From: Variovorax sp. KK3
GTDB lineage: Bacteria > Pseudomonadota > Gammaproteobacteria > Burkholderiales > Burkholderiaceae_C
Assembly (NCBI RefSeq): GCF_001984055.1
Contig: NZ_LYVO01000059.1
Coordinates: forward strand, 1 to 45,049
DNA: 45,049 bases
Reading direction: 5' to 3'
Part shown: piece after piece, positions 8,800 to 16,668 of the stretch
How positions within the stretch are numbered: position 1 is the stretch's first letter
Layout of the letters: each line of letters begins with the position of its first letter
Translations under genes and position numbers: made by a program
The notes under the pieces: generated by a model
Told to the model about the DNA's origin: nothing
Seen by the model: the letters and a program-made list of their open reading frames with translations, nothing else
Database searches by the model: none

Positions 8800-8850
8800 A
8801 TGCGCGTGATGCTCGACACCGACGTGCTGCTCCGCGCGCGGGTGTGCTGA
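8800..8850 (+). pseudogene. Possible remnant of a PIN-domain (VapC-like) toxin gene
   Basis: A 16-codon frame reads MRVMLDTDVLLRARVC and then stops. The pattern M-R-h-h-L-D-T-D/N-h-L-L is the N-terminal strand of PIN-domain RNases, where the Asp is the first metal ligand. Nothing after the stop continues the domain in any frame I could read, and no antitoxin is visible upstream. It may be the scar of a lost toxin-antitoxin pair, or a chance resemblance over only 16 residues. Confidence 0.25.
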
Positions 8851-8887
8851 GTAGCTCCAACGCTGCCACCTCGGAAACCCGAAGCGT

Positions 8888-8916
8888 TTGGACGCAGCCG
8901 CTCTCGCACCGATACT
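8888..8916 (+). promoter_or_regulatory. Candidate promoter for the third MFS exporter
   Basis: TTGGAC (8888-8893) and GATACT (8911-8916) are separated by 17 bp, and the ATG follows only 7 nt after the -10 hexamer. If it is used, the message would be nearly leaderless, which agrees with the lack of a Shine-Dalgarno (a run of seven C precedes the ATG). The call rests on spacing and partial consensus match. Confidence 0.35.
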
Positions 8917-8923
8917 CCCCCCC

Positions 8924-10528
8924 ATGAGTCAGATCGGCAAGCCCCCGGGCGACGACACCCTGATCCGGCACGGCTGCGACGCCGCGCCTTGTCCGCCGTC
9001 GTCTAAGCCCTGGGTGCTGGCCGCGGCCATCATCGGGTCGAGCATGGCCTTCATCGATGGCACCGTGGTCAACGTGGCGCTGCCGGCCATCCAGCGCGAC
9101 CTGCAGGCCACGGCTTTTCAGGCGCAGTGGGTGGTGGAGTCCTACGCGCTCTTCCTGGCCGCGCTGCTGCTGGTAGGCGGCTCGCTCGGCGATCTGTTCG
9201 GGCGGCGGCGCATCTTCGCGCTCGGTGTGGTGCTGTTCGCGCTGGCTTCGGTGGGCTGCGCGCTCGCGGGCAGCGTGCAGCAGCTGATCCTGGCGCGTGC
9301 GGTGCAGGGCATCGGCGGCGCGCTGCTGGTGCCGGGCAGCCTGGCGCTCATCAGCGCCAATTTCGCGGAGAAGGAACGCGGCCGCGCCATCGGCACCTGG
9401 TCCGGCGCCAGCGGCATCACGGCCGCCATCGGGCCGGTGCTGGGCGGCTTTCTGGTCGACCACTACTCGTGGATCTGGGCCTTTCTCGTCAACGTGCCGA
9501 TGGCGCTGGCGGTGCTGTGGATCGTGTGGCGGCACGTGCCCGAAAGCCGCGGCAGCGCTGCCGGCAGCGGGCTCGATGCCTGGGGTGCGCTGCTCGCGAC
9601 CGCCGCGCTGGGCGGCATCGTCTATGCCTTCATCGAAGCGCCCACCCAGGGCTGGGGCTCGGCGGCCGTACTGGCGGCGCTGGCCGTCGGTATCGTGGCC
9701 AGCCTGGTCTTCGTCCAGGTCGAGCGCCGCGTCGCCGCGCCGATGCTGCCGCTGAAGCTGCTGCGCATGGGCAATTTCGGCGGCGCCAACCTGCTGACGC
9801 TGCTGCTGTATGCGGCGCTGGGTGGCGGGCTGTATTTCTTTCCGCTCAACCTGATCCAGGTGCAGGGCTACTCCGCCACGGTGGCGGGCGCGGCCCTGCT
9901 GCCTTTCATCCTGATCATGTTCGCGCTCTCGGGCTGGGCCGGGCAGCTGGTCGATCGATTCGGGTCCAGGCTACCGCTGGTGGTGGGGCCGACCATCGCC
10001 GCGGCCGGCTTCGCGCTCTTCGCGGTGCCGGGCGTCGGCGTCAATTATTGGACGGCGTTCTTTCCAGCCGTGGTGGTGCTGGGCTTCGGCATGACGGTGA
10101 CGGTGGCGCCACTCACGACCACCGTGATGAACGCGGTCGGGCCCGAATCGGCGGGCGTGGCCTCGGGCGTCAACAACGCCGTGTCGCGTGCGGCCTCGGT
10201 GCTGGCGATCGCCGTGTTCGGCGTGGTGATGGCGTCGGTCTTCGATGCGGCCCTGGCAGACGGATTGCGCGACGCGGGCGCTTCTGCGCAGGCCAGTTCA
10301 TTCCTGCAGGATCAGCGCAGCAAGCTGGCGGGGGCGGAACTGCCGCCAGGGGTCGACGCGGCCACCGCAGCGGCGCTCAAGGGCGCGGTGGCGGCGTCCT
10401 TCGTTGCGGGCTTCCGGTGGGTGATGCTGATCTGCGCAGCGCTCGCATTGCTGAGCGCTTTGAGCGCGTGGCTGATGATCGGAAAAGGGCCGAGCCGCGA
10501 GGGCGTGCCCGTCGCCGCGCCGCGATAG
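8924..10528 (+). CDS. MFS exporter, EmrB/QacA (DHA2, 14-helix) type
   Basis: 534 aa from ATG 8924 (MSQIGKPPG); an in-frame TTG at 8888 is possible but falls inside the apparent -35 element. The N-terminal tail of about 38 residues is hydrophilic with two cysteines. Helix 1 ends FIDGTVVNVALPAIQ, followed by WVVESYALF, the motif-A loop LGDLFGRRRI and motif C near GPVLGGFLVD. A soluble loop near the end (about residues 445-490) is longer than in the neighbouring exporter. It is a second DHA2 drug/proton antiporter, not closely similar to the 7338-8771 protein, so the pair is not a recent duplication. Substrate unknown. Confidence 0.88.
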   Translation: MSQIGKPPGDDTLIRHGCDAAPCPPSSKPWVLAAAIIGSSMAFIDGTVVNVALPAIQRDLQATAFQAQWVVESYALFLAALLLVGGSLGDLFGRRRIFALGVVLFALASVGCALAGSVQQLILARAVQGIGGALLVPGSLALISANFAEKERGRAIGTWSGASGITAAIGPVLGGFLVDHYSWIWAFLVNVPMALAVLWIVWRHVPESRGSAAGSGLDAWGALLATAALGGIVYAFIEAPTQGWGSAAVLAALAVGIVASLVFVQVERRVAAPMLPLKLLRMGNFGGANLLTLLLYAALGGGLYFFPLNLIQVQGYSATVAGAALLPFILIMFALSGWAGQLVDRFGSRLPLVVGPTIAAAGFALFAVPGVGVNYWTAFFPAVVVLGFGMTVTVAPLTTTVMNAVGPESAGVASGVNNAVSRAASVLAIAVFGVVMASVFDAALADGLRDAGASAQASSFLQDQRSKLAGAELPPGVDAATAAALKGAVAASFVAGFRWVMLICAALALLSALSAWLMIGKGPSREGVPVAAPR

Positions 10529-10552
10529 CGCCGCCGGCGAGACCCACGTCGC

Positions 10553-13500
10553 TCACTCCGCCGCCGGGTCGACCTTTCGCGAGTCGAGCAACGCCCGAAC
10601 GCGCGTCGCCAGTTCCTCGATCGTGAAGGGCTTGCCGATCAGGTGCACGCCAGGGTCGAGCACACCGTTGTGCACCACCGCGTTGCGCGTGTAGCCGGTG
10701 GTGAACAGAACGGGCAGGCCGGGTCTGCGCTTCAGCACTTCGTCGGCCAGTTTGCGGCCGTTGATTTCGGGCATGACGACGTCGGTGAACAGCAGGGCGA
10801 TCTCGGGGTGCGCATCGATCAGCTTCAGGGCCGCCGCGGCACCATCGGCTTCGAGCACCCGGTAGCCGAGTTCGACCAGCGCATCGACCGAGAACTGCCG
10901 CACCGCGGCCTCGTCTTCCACCACGAGCACCAGTTCGCCGCTGTCGCCGAGCGCGATCTCCGGCGTGGCGTCCGGCTTCGCTTCTTCGCTCGGCGGATTG
11001 GCCAGGCGGGGCAGGTAGACCTTCACGACCGTGCCCTGGCCGAGTTCGGAGTAGATCTTCACGTGGCCGCCGGACTGCTTGACGAAGCCGTAGACCTGGC
11101 TCAGCCCCAGGCCGGTGCCGCGGCCCACTTCCTTGGTGGTGAAGAACGGATCGAAGGCCTTGGCCACGACCTCGGCCGGCATGCCCGAGCCCGTGTCGCT
11201 GACCGCCACCATCACGTACTGCCCCGCCGGCACGCCCAGGTGGTTGGCGGCATAGCGTTCGTCGAGGTGGCAGTTCGCCGTCTCGACCGTGAGCCGGCCG
11301 CCGTCGGGCATGGCATCGCGCCCGTTGACGGCGAGGTTCAGGATCACGCTCTCGAGCTGGTTCGGGTCGGCATGCGAGCGCCACAGGCCGCCCGCCAGCA
11401 CGGTTTCGAGACGGATGGCGCCGCCCAGCGAGCGGCGCAGCAGGTCGGACATGCCGGCCACGAGCTTGTTGGCATCCACCGACTCGGGCTTGAGCGGCTG
11501 CTGGCGCGAGAAGGCCAGCAAGCGCTGGGTGAGCTGCGCGGCGCGCCGGGCGCCGTCCTTGGCGGCATCCACGTAACGCTTGGCGCGCGGGTCGCCGTCG
11601 ACGGAACGGCGGCCCAGGAGTTCCAGCGATCCGATCACCACGGCCAGCATGTTGTTGAAGTCGTGCGCGAGGCCGCCGGTCAGCTGGCCGACCGCTTCCA
11701 TCTTCTGCGACTGGCGCAGCGCTTCCTGCGTCTTGATGCGCTCCGCGAGTTCTTCGGCGACGCGACCCTCCAGCGTCTCGTTGAGCTGGTGCAGCGCCTG
11801 CTCGGCGCGGCGGCGCTTCGTGATGTCCTGGAACAGCACCGCGACCTGCCGACGCTCCGGCGGGTCGATGCGAAAGGCCGCCAGTTCCAGGAAGCGGCCG
11901 GTCGCGACCAGCTCGCGCTCGAAGCGCACCGGTTCGCCGGTGACGAGCACGCGGCGGTAGGTCTCGACCCATTCGGCGGCCTCGTCGGGCACCATCTCGC
12001 GCACCTTCTGGCCCACCACGTCGGGAATGCCGGCGTTGGCCGCATAGGCCGGGTTGGCCGAGACATGCACGTAGTCGCTCAACGGACCATGGGGCCCGTC
12101 GAAGAATTCGATGATGCAGAAGCCCTCGTCCATCGTCTCGAACAGCGCGCGGAACATGCGCTCGCTTTCGCGCAGTGCCGTCTCGGCGGCTTTGCGCTGC
12201 GTGACGTCGAGCATCGCGCCGATCATCCGGCGCGGCTCGCCGCGTGCGTCGCGCAACACGGCGCCACGGTCGAAGATGTCGGCATAACTGCCGTCGACGC
12301 GGCGAAAACGATACTCGTCGGACCAGCCCGTGCCGCCGCCCTCGATCACGGCGTGGATGCTCGCGTCGATGCGTGGCCGGTCGTCGGGATGGATGTGCTC
12401 GAGCCACCAGTCCGCGGAGCTTTCCTCGCGCTCGTGGCCGAACAGGGTCGCGAGCGCCTTGTTCCACACCACGTGGCCGTCGGACATGCGCCAGTCCCAG
12501 ATCGCGTCGTTGGTGGCCAGCACGGCCAGCCGGTAGCGCTCTTCGCTCTCGTGCTCCTGCGCGCGGCGCAGCGCGGCCTCGGCCTCCTTGAGCCGCTGCT
12601 GGTCGTGGATGCGCTCCGTCACGTCGACCGCGAACTGGTAGACGCCGAAGGTCTCGCCGCCGTCGTGCCGCAGCGTGCTGAAGCTGACCTCGTAGGTACG
12701 AGGCTGCGAAGCGGGGTCGCCGAAGGGCACCAGCGTCGTGTGGTCCTTGCCGGCCAGGGCCGTGCGCCATGCAGCCTCCCAGGCCTCGGCATGCGGGGCG
12801 AGATGCTCGAAGACGTTGCCGCCGACGCCCGGCTCGGCGTCGTAGACCGCTCCCAGCCCATGGCGTGCCGCCCGGTTCAGCGCCAGCCAACGCCCTTGCG
12901 TGTCCACCACCTGCACCATCGCTTCGGTGGACTCGACGATGGTGGCGAAGAGCTTGCGCTGCGCCAGGGCGTCTTCCATGCGGCGCACCAGGGTCCGGTT
13001 GGTGTCCTGCAAGGCTTCGTGTGCCTGGCGGCGGCCGGTGACGTCGGCGGCCGTGCCGAACCATTCGACGATCTCACCGCGCTCGTCCAGCACCGGGATG
13101 GCGCGCGACAGCGTCCAGCCGAGGCTGCCGTCGACCTGGATCACGCGATGTTCCAGCTCGAACTTGCTGCGCGTGCGGATGGCCTGCTGGATGGCCGCAT
13201 TCACCTCGGCGCGGTCGTCGGGGTGGATGTAGTCGTCCGCCCACTCGGCGCTGGGCGTGGGCGTGTCTGCCACGAAACCCTGGCCGTTGAGTTCGAGCAT
13301 GCGGGTCCAGTCCGCGCTCATGCGGTAGATCACGTTGGTGCTGGCCAGCGTCAACGCCTTCAGCCGCGATTCGCTTTCGGCGAGCTTGCGCTGGGCCAGC
13401 ATGTTGGCGGTGGTTTCCCAGACGGTACAAGCCACGCCGCGTACGACTTCGTCGTCGTCGCGCAGCGGCGAATACGAGAAGGTGAACCACGCCTGCTCGC

Positions 13501-13891
13501 TACGCCCCTCGCGGTTGACGAGCAGCGGCAGGTTCTCCCGGTACAGGGCCTGGCCCGACAGCGTGGTCGCCACGAGCTCGCCCACGTCCGCCCAGATCTC
13601 GGCCCATACCTCGCGCACAGGCGCACCGAGCGCACGCGGATGCTTGCTGCCCAGCATGCGGGCATAGGAGGCGTTGTAGACCAGGCTCAGTTCGGGGCCC
13701 CAGGCCAGCCACATCGGAACGGGCGCGTCCTGCAGCATCGACACCGCGGCGCGCAGGGCTCGCGCCCATTGCTCCGGCGGCCCGAGCGCAGAGCGGGACC
13801 AGTCGTGGCCGCGCATCAGCGCCGCCATGGCGGCTGCATCGGCTGGCTGGTTCGCCTCATGGGGCGTCGAGCTGCCCGGGCCCTCTCGCAT
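10553..13891 (-). CDS. Five-PAS hybrid sensor histidine kinase with C-terminal receiver
   Basis: 1112 aa, with no membrane helices, so a cytoplasmic sensor. Roughly five PAS domains (about 45-165, 170-290, 305-430, 455-570 and 575-690) come first; two carry the IHPDDR motif of PAS_3 domains. A short coiled coil leads to a HisKA domain with GGLAHDFNN, phospho-acceptor His743. The HATPase domain follows (N-box NLAVNGRDAM, G1 DTGSGMP, G2 GRGTGLGLS). Last is a receiver domain at about 985-1100 with phospho-acceptor Asp1037 (FTDVVMP) and the conserved Lys (IGKPF). All catalytic residues are present. No DNA-binding response regulator is adjacent, so the output partner is elsewhere. It is transcribed away from the haem-protein module at 14121; a regulatory link is possible but unproven. 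Confidence 0.92.
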   Translation of the reverse strand: MREGPGSSTPHEANQPADAAAMAALMRGHDWSRSALGPPEQWARALRAAVSMLQDAPVPMWLAWGPELSLVYNASYARMLGSKHPRALGAPVREVWAEIWADVGELVATTLSGQALYRENLPLLVNREGRSEQAWFTFSYSPLRDDDEVVRGVACTVWETTANMLAQRKLAESESRLKALTLASTNVIYRMSADWTRMLELNGQGFVADTPTPSAEWADDYIHPDDRAEVNAAIQQAIRTRSKFELEHRVIQVDGSLGWTLSRAIPVLDERGEIVEWFGTAADVTGRRQAHEALQDTNRTLVRRMEDALAQRKLFATIVESTEAMVQVVDTQGRWLALNRAARHGLGAVYDAEPGVGGNVFEHLAPHAEAWEAAWRTALAGKDHTTLVPFGDPASQPRTYEVSFSTLRHDGGETFGVYQFAVDVTERIHDQQRLKEAEAALRRAQEHESEERYRLAVLATNDAIWDWRMSDGHVVWNKALATLFGHEREESSADWWLEHIHPDDRPRIDASIHAVIEGGGTGWSDEYRFRRVDGSYADIFDRGAVLRDARGEPRRMIGAMLDVTQRKAAETALRESERMFRALFETMDEGFCIIEFFDGPHGPLSDYVHVSANPAYAANAGIPDVVGQKVREMVPDEAAEWVETYRRVLVTGEPVRFERELVATGRFLELAAFRIDPPERRQVAVLFQDITKRRRAEQALHQLNETLEGRVAEELAERIKTQEALRQSQKMEAVGQLTGGLAHDFNNMLAVVIGSLELLGRRSVDGDPRAKRYVDAAKDGARRAAQLTQRLLAFSRQQPLKPESVDANKLVAGMSDLLRRSLGGAIRLETVLAGGLWRSHADPNQLESVILNLAVNGRDAMPDGGRLTVETANCHLDERYAANHLGVPAGQYVMVAVSDTGSGMPAEVVAKAFDPFFTTKEVGRGTGLGLSQVYGFVKQSGGHVKIYSELGQGTVVKVYLPRLANPPSEEAKPDATPEIALGDSGELVLVVEDEAAVRQFSVDALVELGYRVLEADGAAAALKLIDAHPEIALLFTDVVMPEINGRKLADEVLKRRPGLPVLFTTGYTRNAVVHNGVLDPGVHLIGKPFTIEELATRVRALLDSRKVDPAAE

Positions 13892-14120
13892 GTGGCTGCC
13901 TTTCGTGGTTGCGATGGTGGCGGGCCGCCATGGTGCGGGGCCCGGGCCCTATCTTACGCAGCCGCCCGGCAGCCCTGGGTCGGGAAGCACGGCCACCGGA
14001 CGTGCCTTCCTATGCCCTTTGGTTAGCCCACATGGCCAATACCCAATCCCCAGCCCCCCGCCCACACTGCGCCTCGTGATCGCCCGTTCACCGACGTTGT
14101 CGGACGCAGGAGAAATGGCC

Positions 14121-16643
14121 ATGATCTCAAGACGCTGCACTGCGGCGACGCTGGCGCCGCTGGTGGTCGTCATGGGGCTTGCGGCCTGCTCGCGCGGGCC
14201 GGAGCCGGGCAAGGTGCTCGACGAGGCCTTGCAGGTGGGACGCCAAGGTGCGTCGTTTCCGCACGCCACCGAGGACTACTTCCGTGACATGGACGGCGGC
14301 GTCGCCCTCTCGCCGGAGGAGGTGAAGGGCCGCAACATGTGGCTGGTATGGAGCGGCGGCAACGACCGCTTCTGGTCGAAGATGACCGACTACACGTTCG
14401 GCGCCTTCGACCTGCTGAAGATCGTCAGCTCGCATCCGAGCCTGGGCTATTCGCGCGCCAACCGCTGGAGCTACTTCGGGCTGGTCAACGAGCCGTGCTT
14501 CGATGCCGCCGCCGCGCCCGACAAGGCCCGCCGCGGCCTCTGGCTCGACGTGCGCAGCAAGGACTGCGGGCCCGACCCCTTCGAGAACGAGAGCAAGTAC
14601 CCCGGCGTGAAGACCGGTTCCCGCGGGCAGAACCTGGGCGACGGCAGCACGCAGCCGGTGGGCTCGTTCTACGGCTGGGGCACCGGCATTGCCGGCCTGC
14701 GGCTCTTTCCCAATCCGGACTTCGATGCCAAGGCCGCGAAGGAATGGGATGCCGACCGCTACTACACCGACCCGGCCTACTACAACCGCAAGGACCTGGT
14801 GCGGCCCTACCGCGTGGGCATGTCCTGCGGCTTCTGCCACATCGGGCCGAGTCCGACCAAGCCGCCGGCCGACCCGAACGCGCCGAAATTCGAGAACCTG
14901 AGTTCGTCGGTGGGTGCGCAATACATGTGGGTGGACCGGCTCTTCATCCACAACGCCAACAAGCCCGAGGGCCGCACCAACTACATGTTCCAGCTGGCGC
15001 ACACCTACCGGCCGGGCACCATGGACACGTCGCTCGTGTCGACCGACAGCATCAACAACCCGCGCACCATGAACGCGGTGTACGAGTTCGGCGGCCGCAT
15101 GGGCATGGCGAAGCGAATCGGGCAAGAGAAGCTGGCCGGCGGCGAGCTCGACAACCGGCAGTTCAACGACGTCGTCGCCAGCGGGCCGCTGCTCGACTTC
15201 TTTACCAAGCCCGACACGGTGCGCACGCCGCACGTGCTGAAGGACGGCGCCGATTCGGTCGGCCTGCTCGGCGCGCTGAACCGCGTGTACCTCAACATCG
15301 GCCTCTTCAGCGAAGAGTGGCTGCTGCACTTCAACCCCGTGGTGGGCGGCAAGACCATCACGCCCATACCCATCGCCACCGCGAAGAAGAACTCCGGCTA
15401 CTGGCAGGCGACCGAGGCCGGCACACCCGACACGGCCTTGTTCTTCCTGAAGGCCGCACAGCCCGACCACCTGAAGGACGCACCGGGTGGCAACGCACAC
15501 CTCGATGCCGACGCGGCCACCGTGGAGCGCGGCAAGACCGCCTTCGCCGACACCTGCGCACGCTGCCATTCGAGCAAGGCGCCGATGCCCCCGCCGGCAT
15601 TGGATCTGACGGCCGCCAAATGCGCAGGCCCGGGCTACCTCGACTGCTTCAAGCGCTACTGGAAGTGGACCCAGACCGACGAGTACAAGGCCCAGATGCG
15701 CACGGTGGTGCAGGCGCCCGACTTCCTGCAGGGCAACTATCTGTCGACCGATGCCCGCGTCCCGTCGACGCTGTTGCGCACCAACATCTGCAGTCCGCTG
15801 GCCACCAACGCGCTGGTCGGCAACATCTGGAACGACTTCTCGTCGCAGACCTACAAGAACCTGCCGTCCGTGGGCAGCGTGACCTTGCGCGACCCGTTCA
15901 CCGGGGAAGCGCGTGCCTACGCCATGCCGGCCGGTGGCCGCGGCTACACGCGCGTGCCTTCGTTGATCAGCGCCTGGTCGACGGCGCCCTTCTTGTTGAA
16001 CAACACGGTCGGGCCCTTCGACATCGACCCGTCCGTCGATGCGCGCGTGCGCAGCTTCCAGGCCTCGATCGAGCAGATGCTGTGGCCCGAGCGGCGCGAG
16101 CGCGACCCTGTGCTGGGCGAGAAGGCCGGCGGCCTGATCGACCGCACCACCGAGCGCAGCACCGTCACCGTGCCCAGCGGCTTCGTGCCCGAGGCGCTGC
16201 AGCCGATGCAGGGCACGCTGCACCGCTGGCTGCCATGGCTGGTGAAGGAAGAGGGCGAGATCGTGCTCGGGCCCATTCCCAAGGGCGTGCCGGTGGCCCT
16301 GCTGGCCAACCTGAAGCTGCGCGCCGAGGGCGACACGCTGCACGAGAAGGCCACGCACGTGCGCGACGCGGGCAAGTTGCTGGTGGAGCTCAAGCAGGCG
16401 CTGAAGAGCGCGCCCGACAATGCCGACGACGACCAGCTGCGCTCGCACTTCGCGCGCCTGCGCGAGCCGATGATGCAGCTGAGCAAGTGCCCCGACTTCG
16501 TGGTGAACCGCGGCCACTACTTCGGCACGGCCGAGTTCAACCGGCAAGAGGGCCTGAGCGAGGACGAGAAGAGCTTCGGCCGCGAACCCGAACTGAGCGA
16601 CGAGGACAAGCGCGCGCTGATCGCTTTCCTCAAGACCTTCTGA
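14121..16643 (+). CDS. Large di-haem c-type cytochrome lipoprotein (peroxidase/RoxA-like architecture)
   Basis: 840 aa from ATG 14121, with AGGAGA 7 nt upstream; an ATG at 14115 is too close to that site. The lipobox LAAC gives Cys23 as lipid anchor, so the protein is probably on the outer membrane facing the periplasm. Two CXXCH haem-c sites are visible: C236-GF-C239-H240 and C479-AR-C482-H483. Spacing of about 240 residues between the haems resembles the bacterial di-haem peroxidase/MauG superfamily and the rubber oxygenases RoxA/RoxB, but the protein is longer and I recall no named homologue. It may carry electrons for, or oxidise substrate with, the GMC flavoprotein encoded 25 bp downstream. 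Exact enzymatic role unknown. Confidence 0.75.
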   Translation: MISRRCTAATLAPLVVVMGLAACSRGPEPGKVLDEALQVGRQGASFPHATEDYFRDMDGGVALSPEEVKGRNMWLVWSGGNDRFWSKMTDYTFGAFDLLKIVSSHPSLGYSRANRWSYFGLVNEPCFDAAAAPDKARRGLWLDVRSKDCGPDPFENESKYPGVKTGSRGQNLGDGSTQPVGSFYGWGTGIAGLRLFPNPDFDAKAAKEWDADRYYTDPAYYNRKDLVRPYRVGMSCGFCHIGPSPTKPPADPNAPKFENLSSSVGAQYMWVDRLFIHNANKPEGRTNYMFQLAHTYRPGTMDTSLVSTDSINNPRTMNAVYEFGGRMGMAKRIGQEKLAGGELDNRQFNDVVASGPLLDFFTKPDTVRTPHVLKDGADSVGLLGALNRVYLNIGLFSEEWLLHFNPVVGGKTITPIPIATAKKNSGYWQATEAGTPDTALFFLKAAQPDHLKDAPGGNAHLDADAATVERGKTAFADTCARCHSSKAPMPPPALDLTAAKCAGPGYLDCFKRYWKWTQTDEYKAQMRTVVQAPDFLQGNYLSTDARVPSTLLRTNICSPLATNALVGNIWNDFSSQTYKNLPSVGSVTLRDPFTGEARAYAMPAGGRGYTRVPSLISAWSTAPFLLNNTVGPFDIDPSVDARVRSFQASIEQMLWPERRERDPVLGEKAGGLIDRTTERSTVTVPSGFVPEALQPMQGTLHRWLPWLVKEEGEIVLGPIPKGVPVALLANLKLRAEGDTLHEKATHVRDAGKLLVELKQALKSAPDNADDDQLRSHFARLREPMMQLSKCPDFVVNRGHYFGTAEFNRQEGLSEDEKSFGREPELSDEDKRALIAFLKTF

Positions 16644-16668
16644 GCTTCCGAGCGACTGCCCGAACCAG

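Noticed and set aside
13875..13950. Repeated CCCGGGCCCT (13875-13884 and 13941-13950) as regulatory boxes of the kinase
   Set aside because: The first copy lies inside the kinase coding sequence and GC-only palindromes are expected often in this DNA.
10643..14026. Very long open frame on the plus strand opposite the histidine kinase
   Set aside because: It mirrors the kinase codons, lacks domains or hydrophobic patterning, and such antisense frames are common in GC-rich DNA with G/C third positions.
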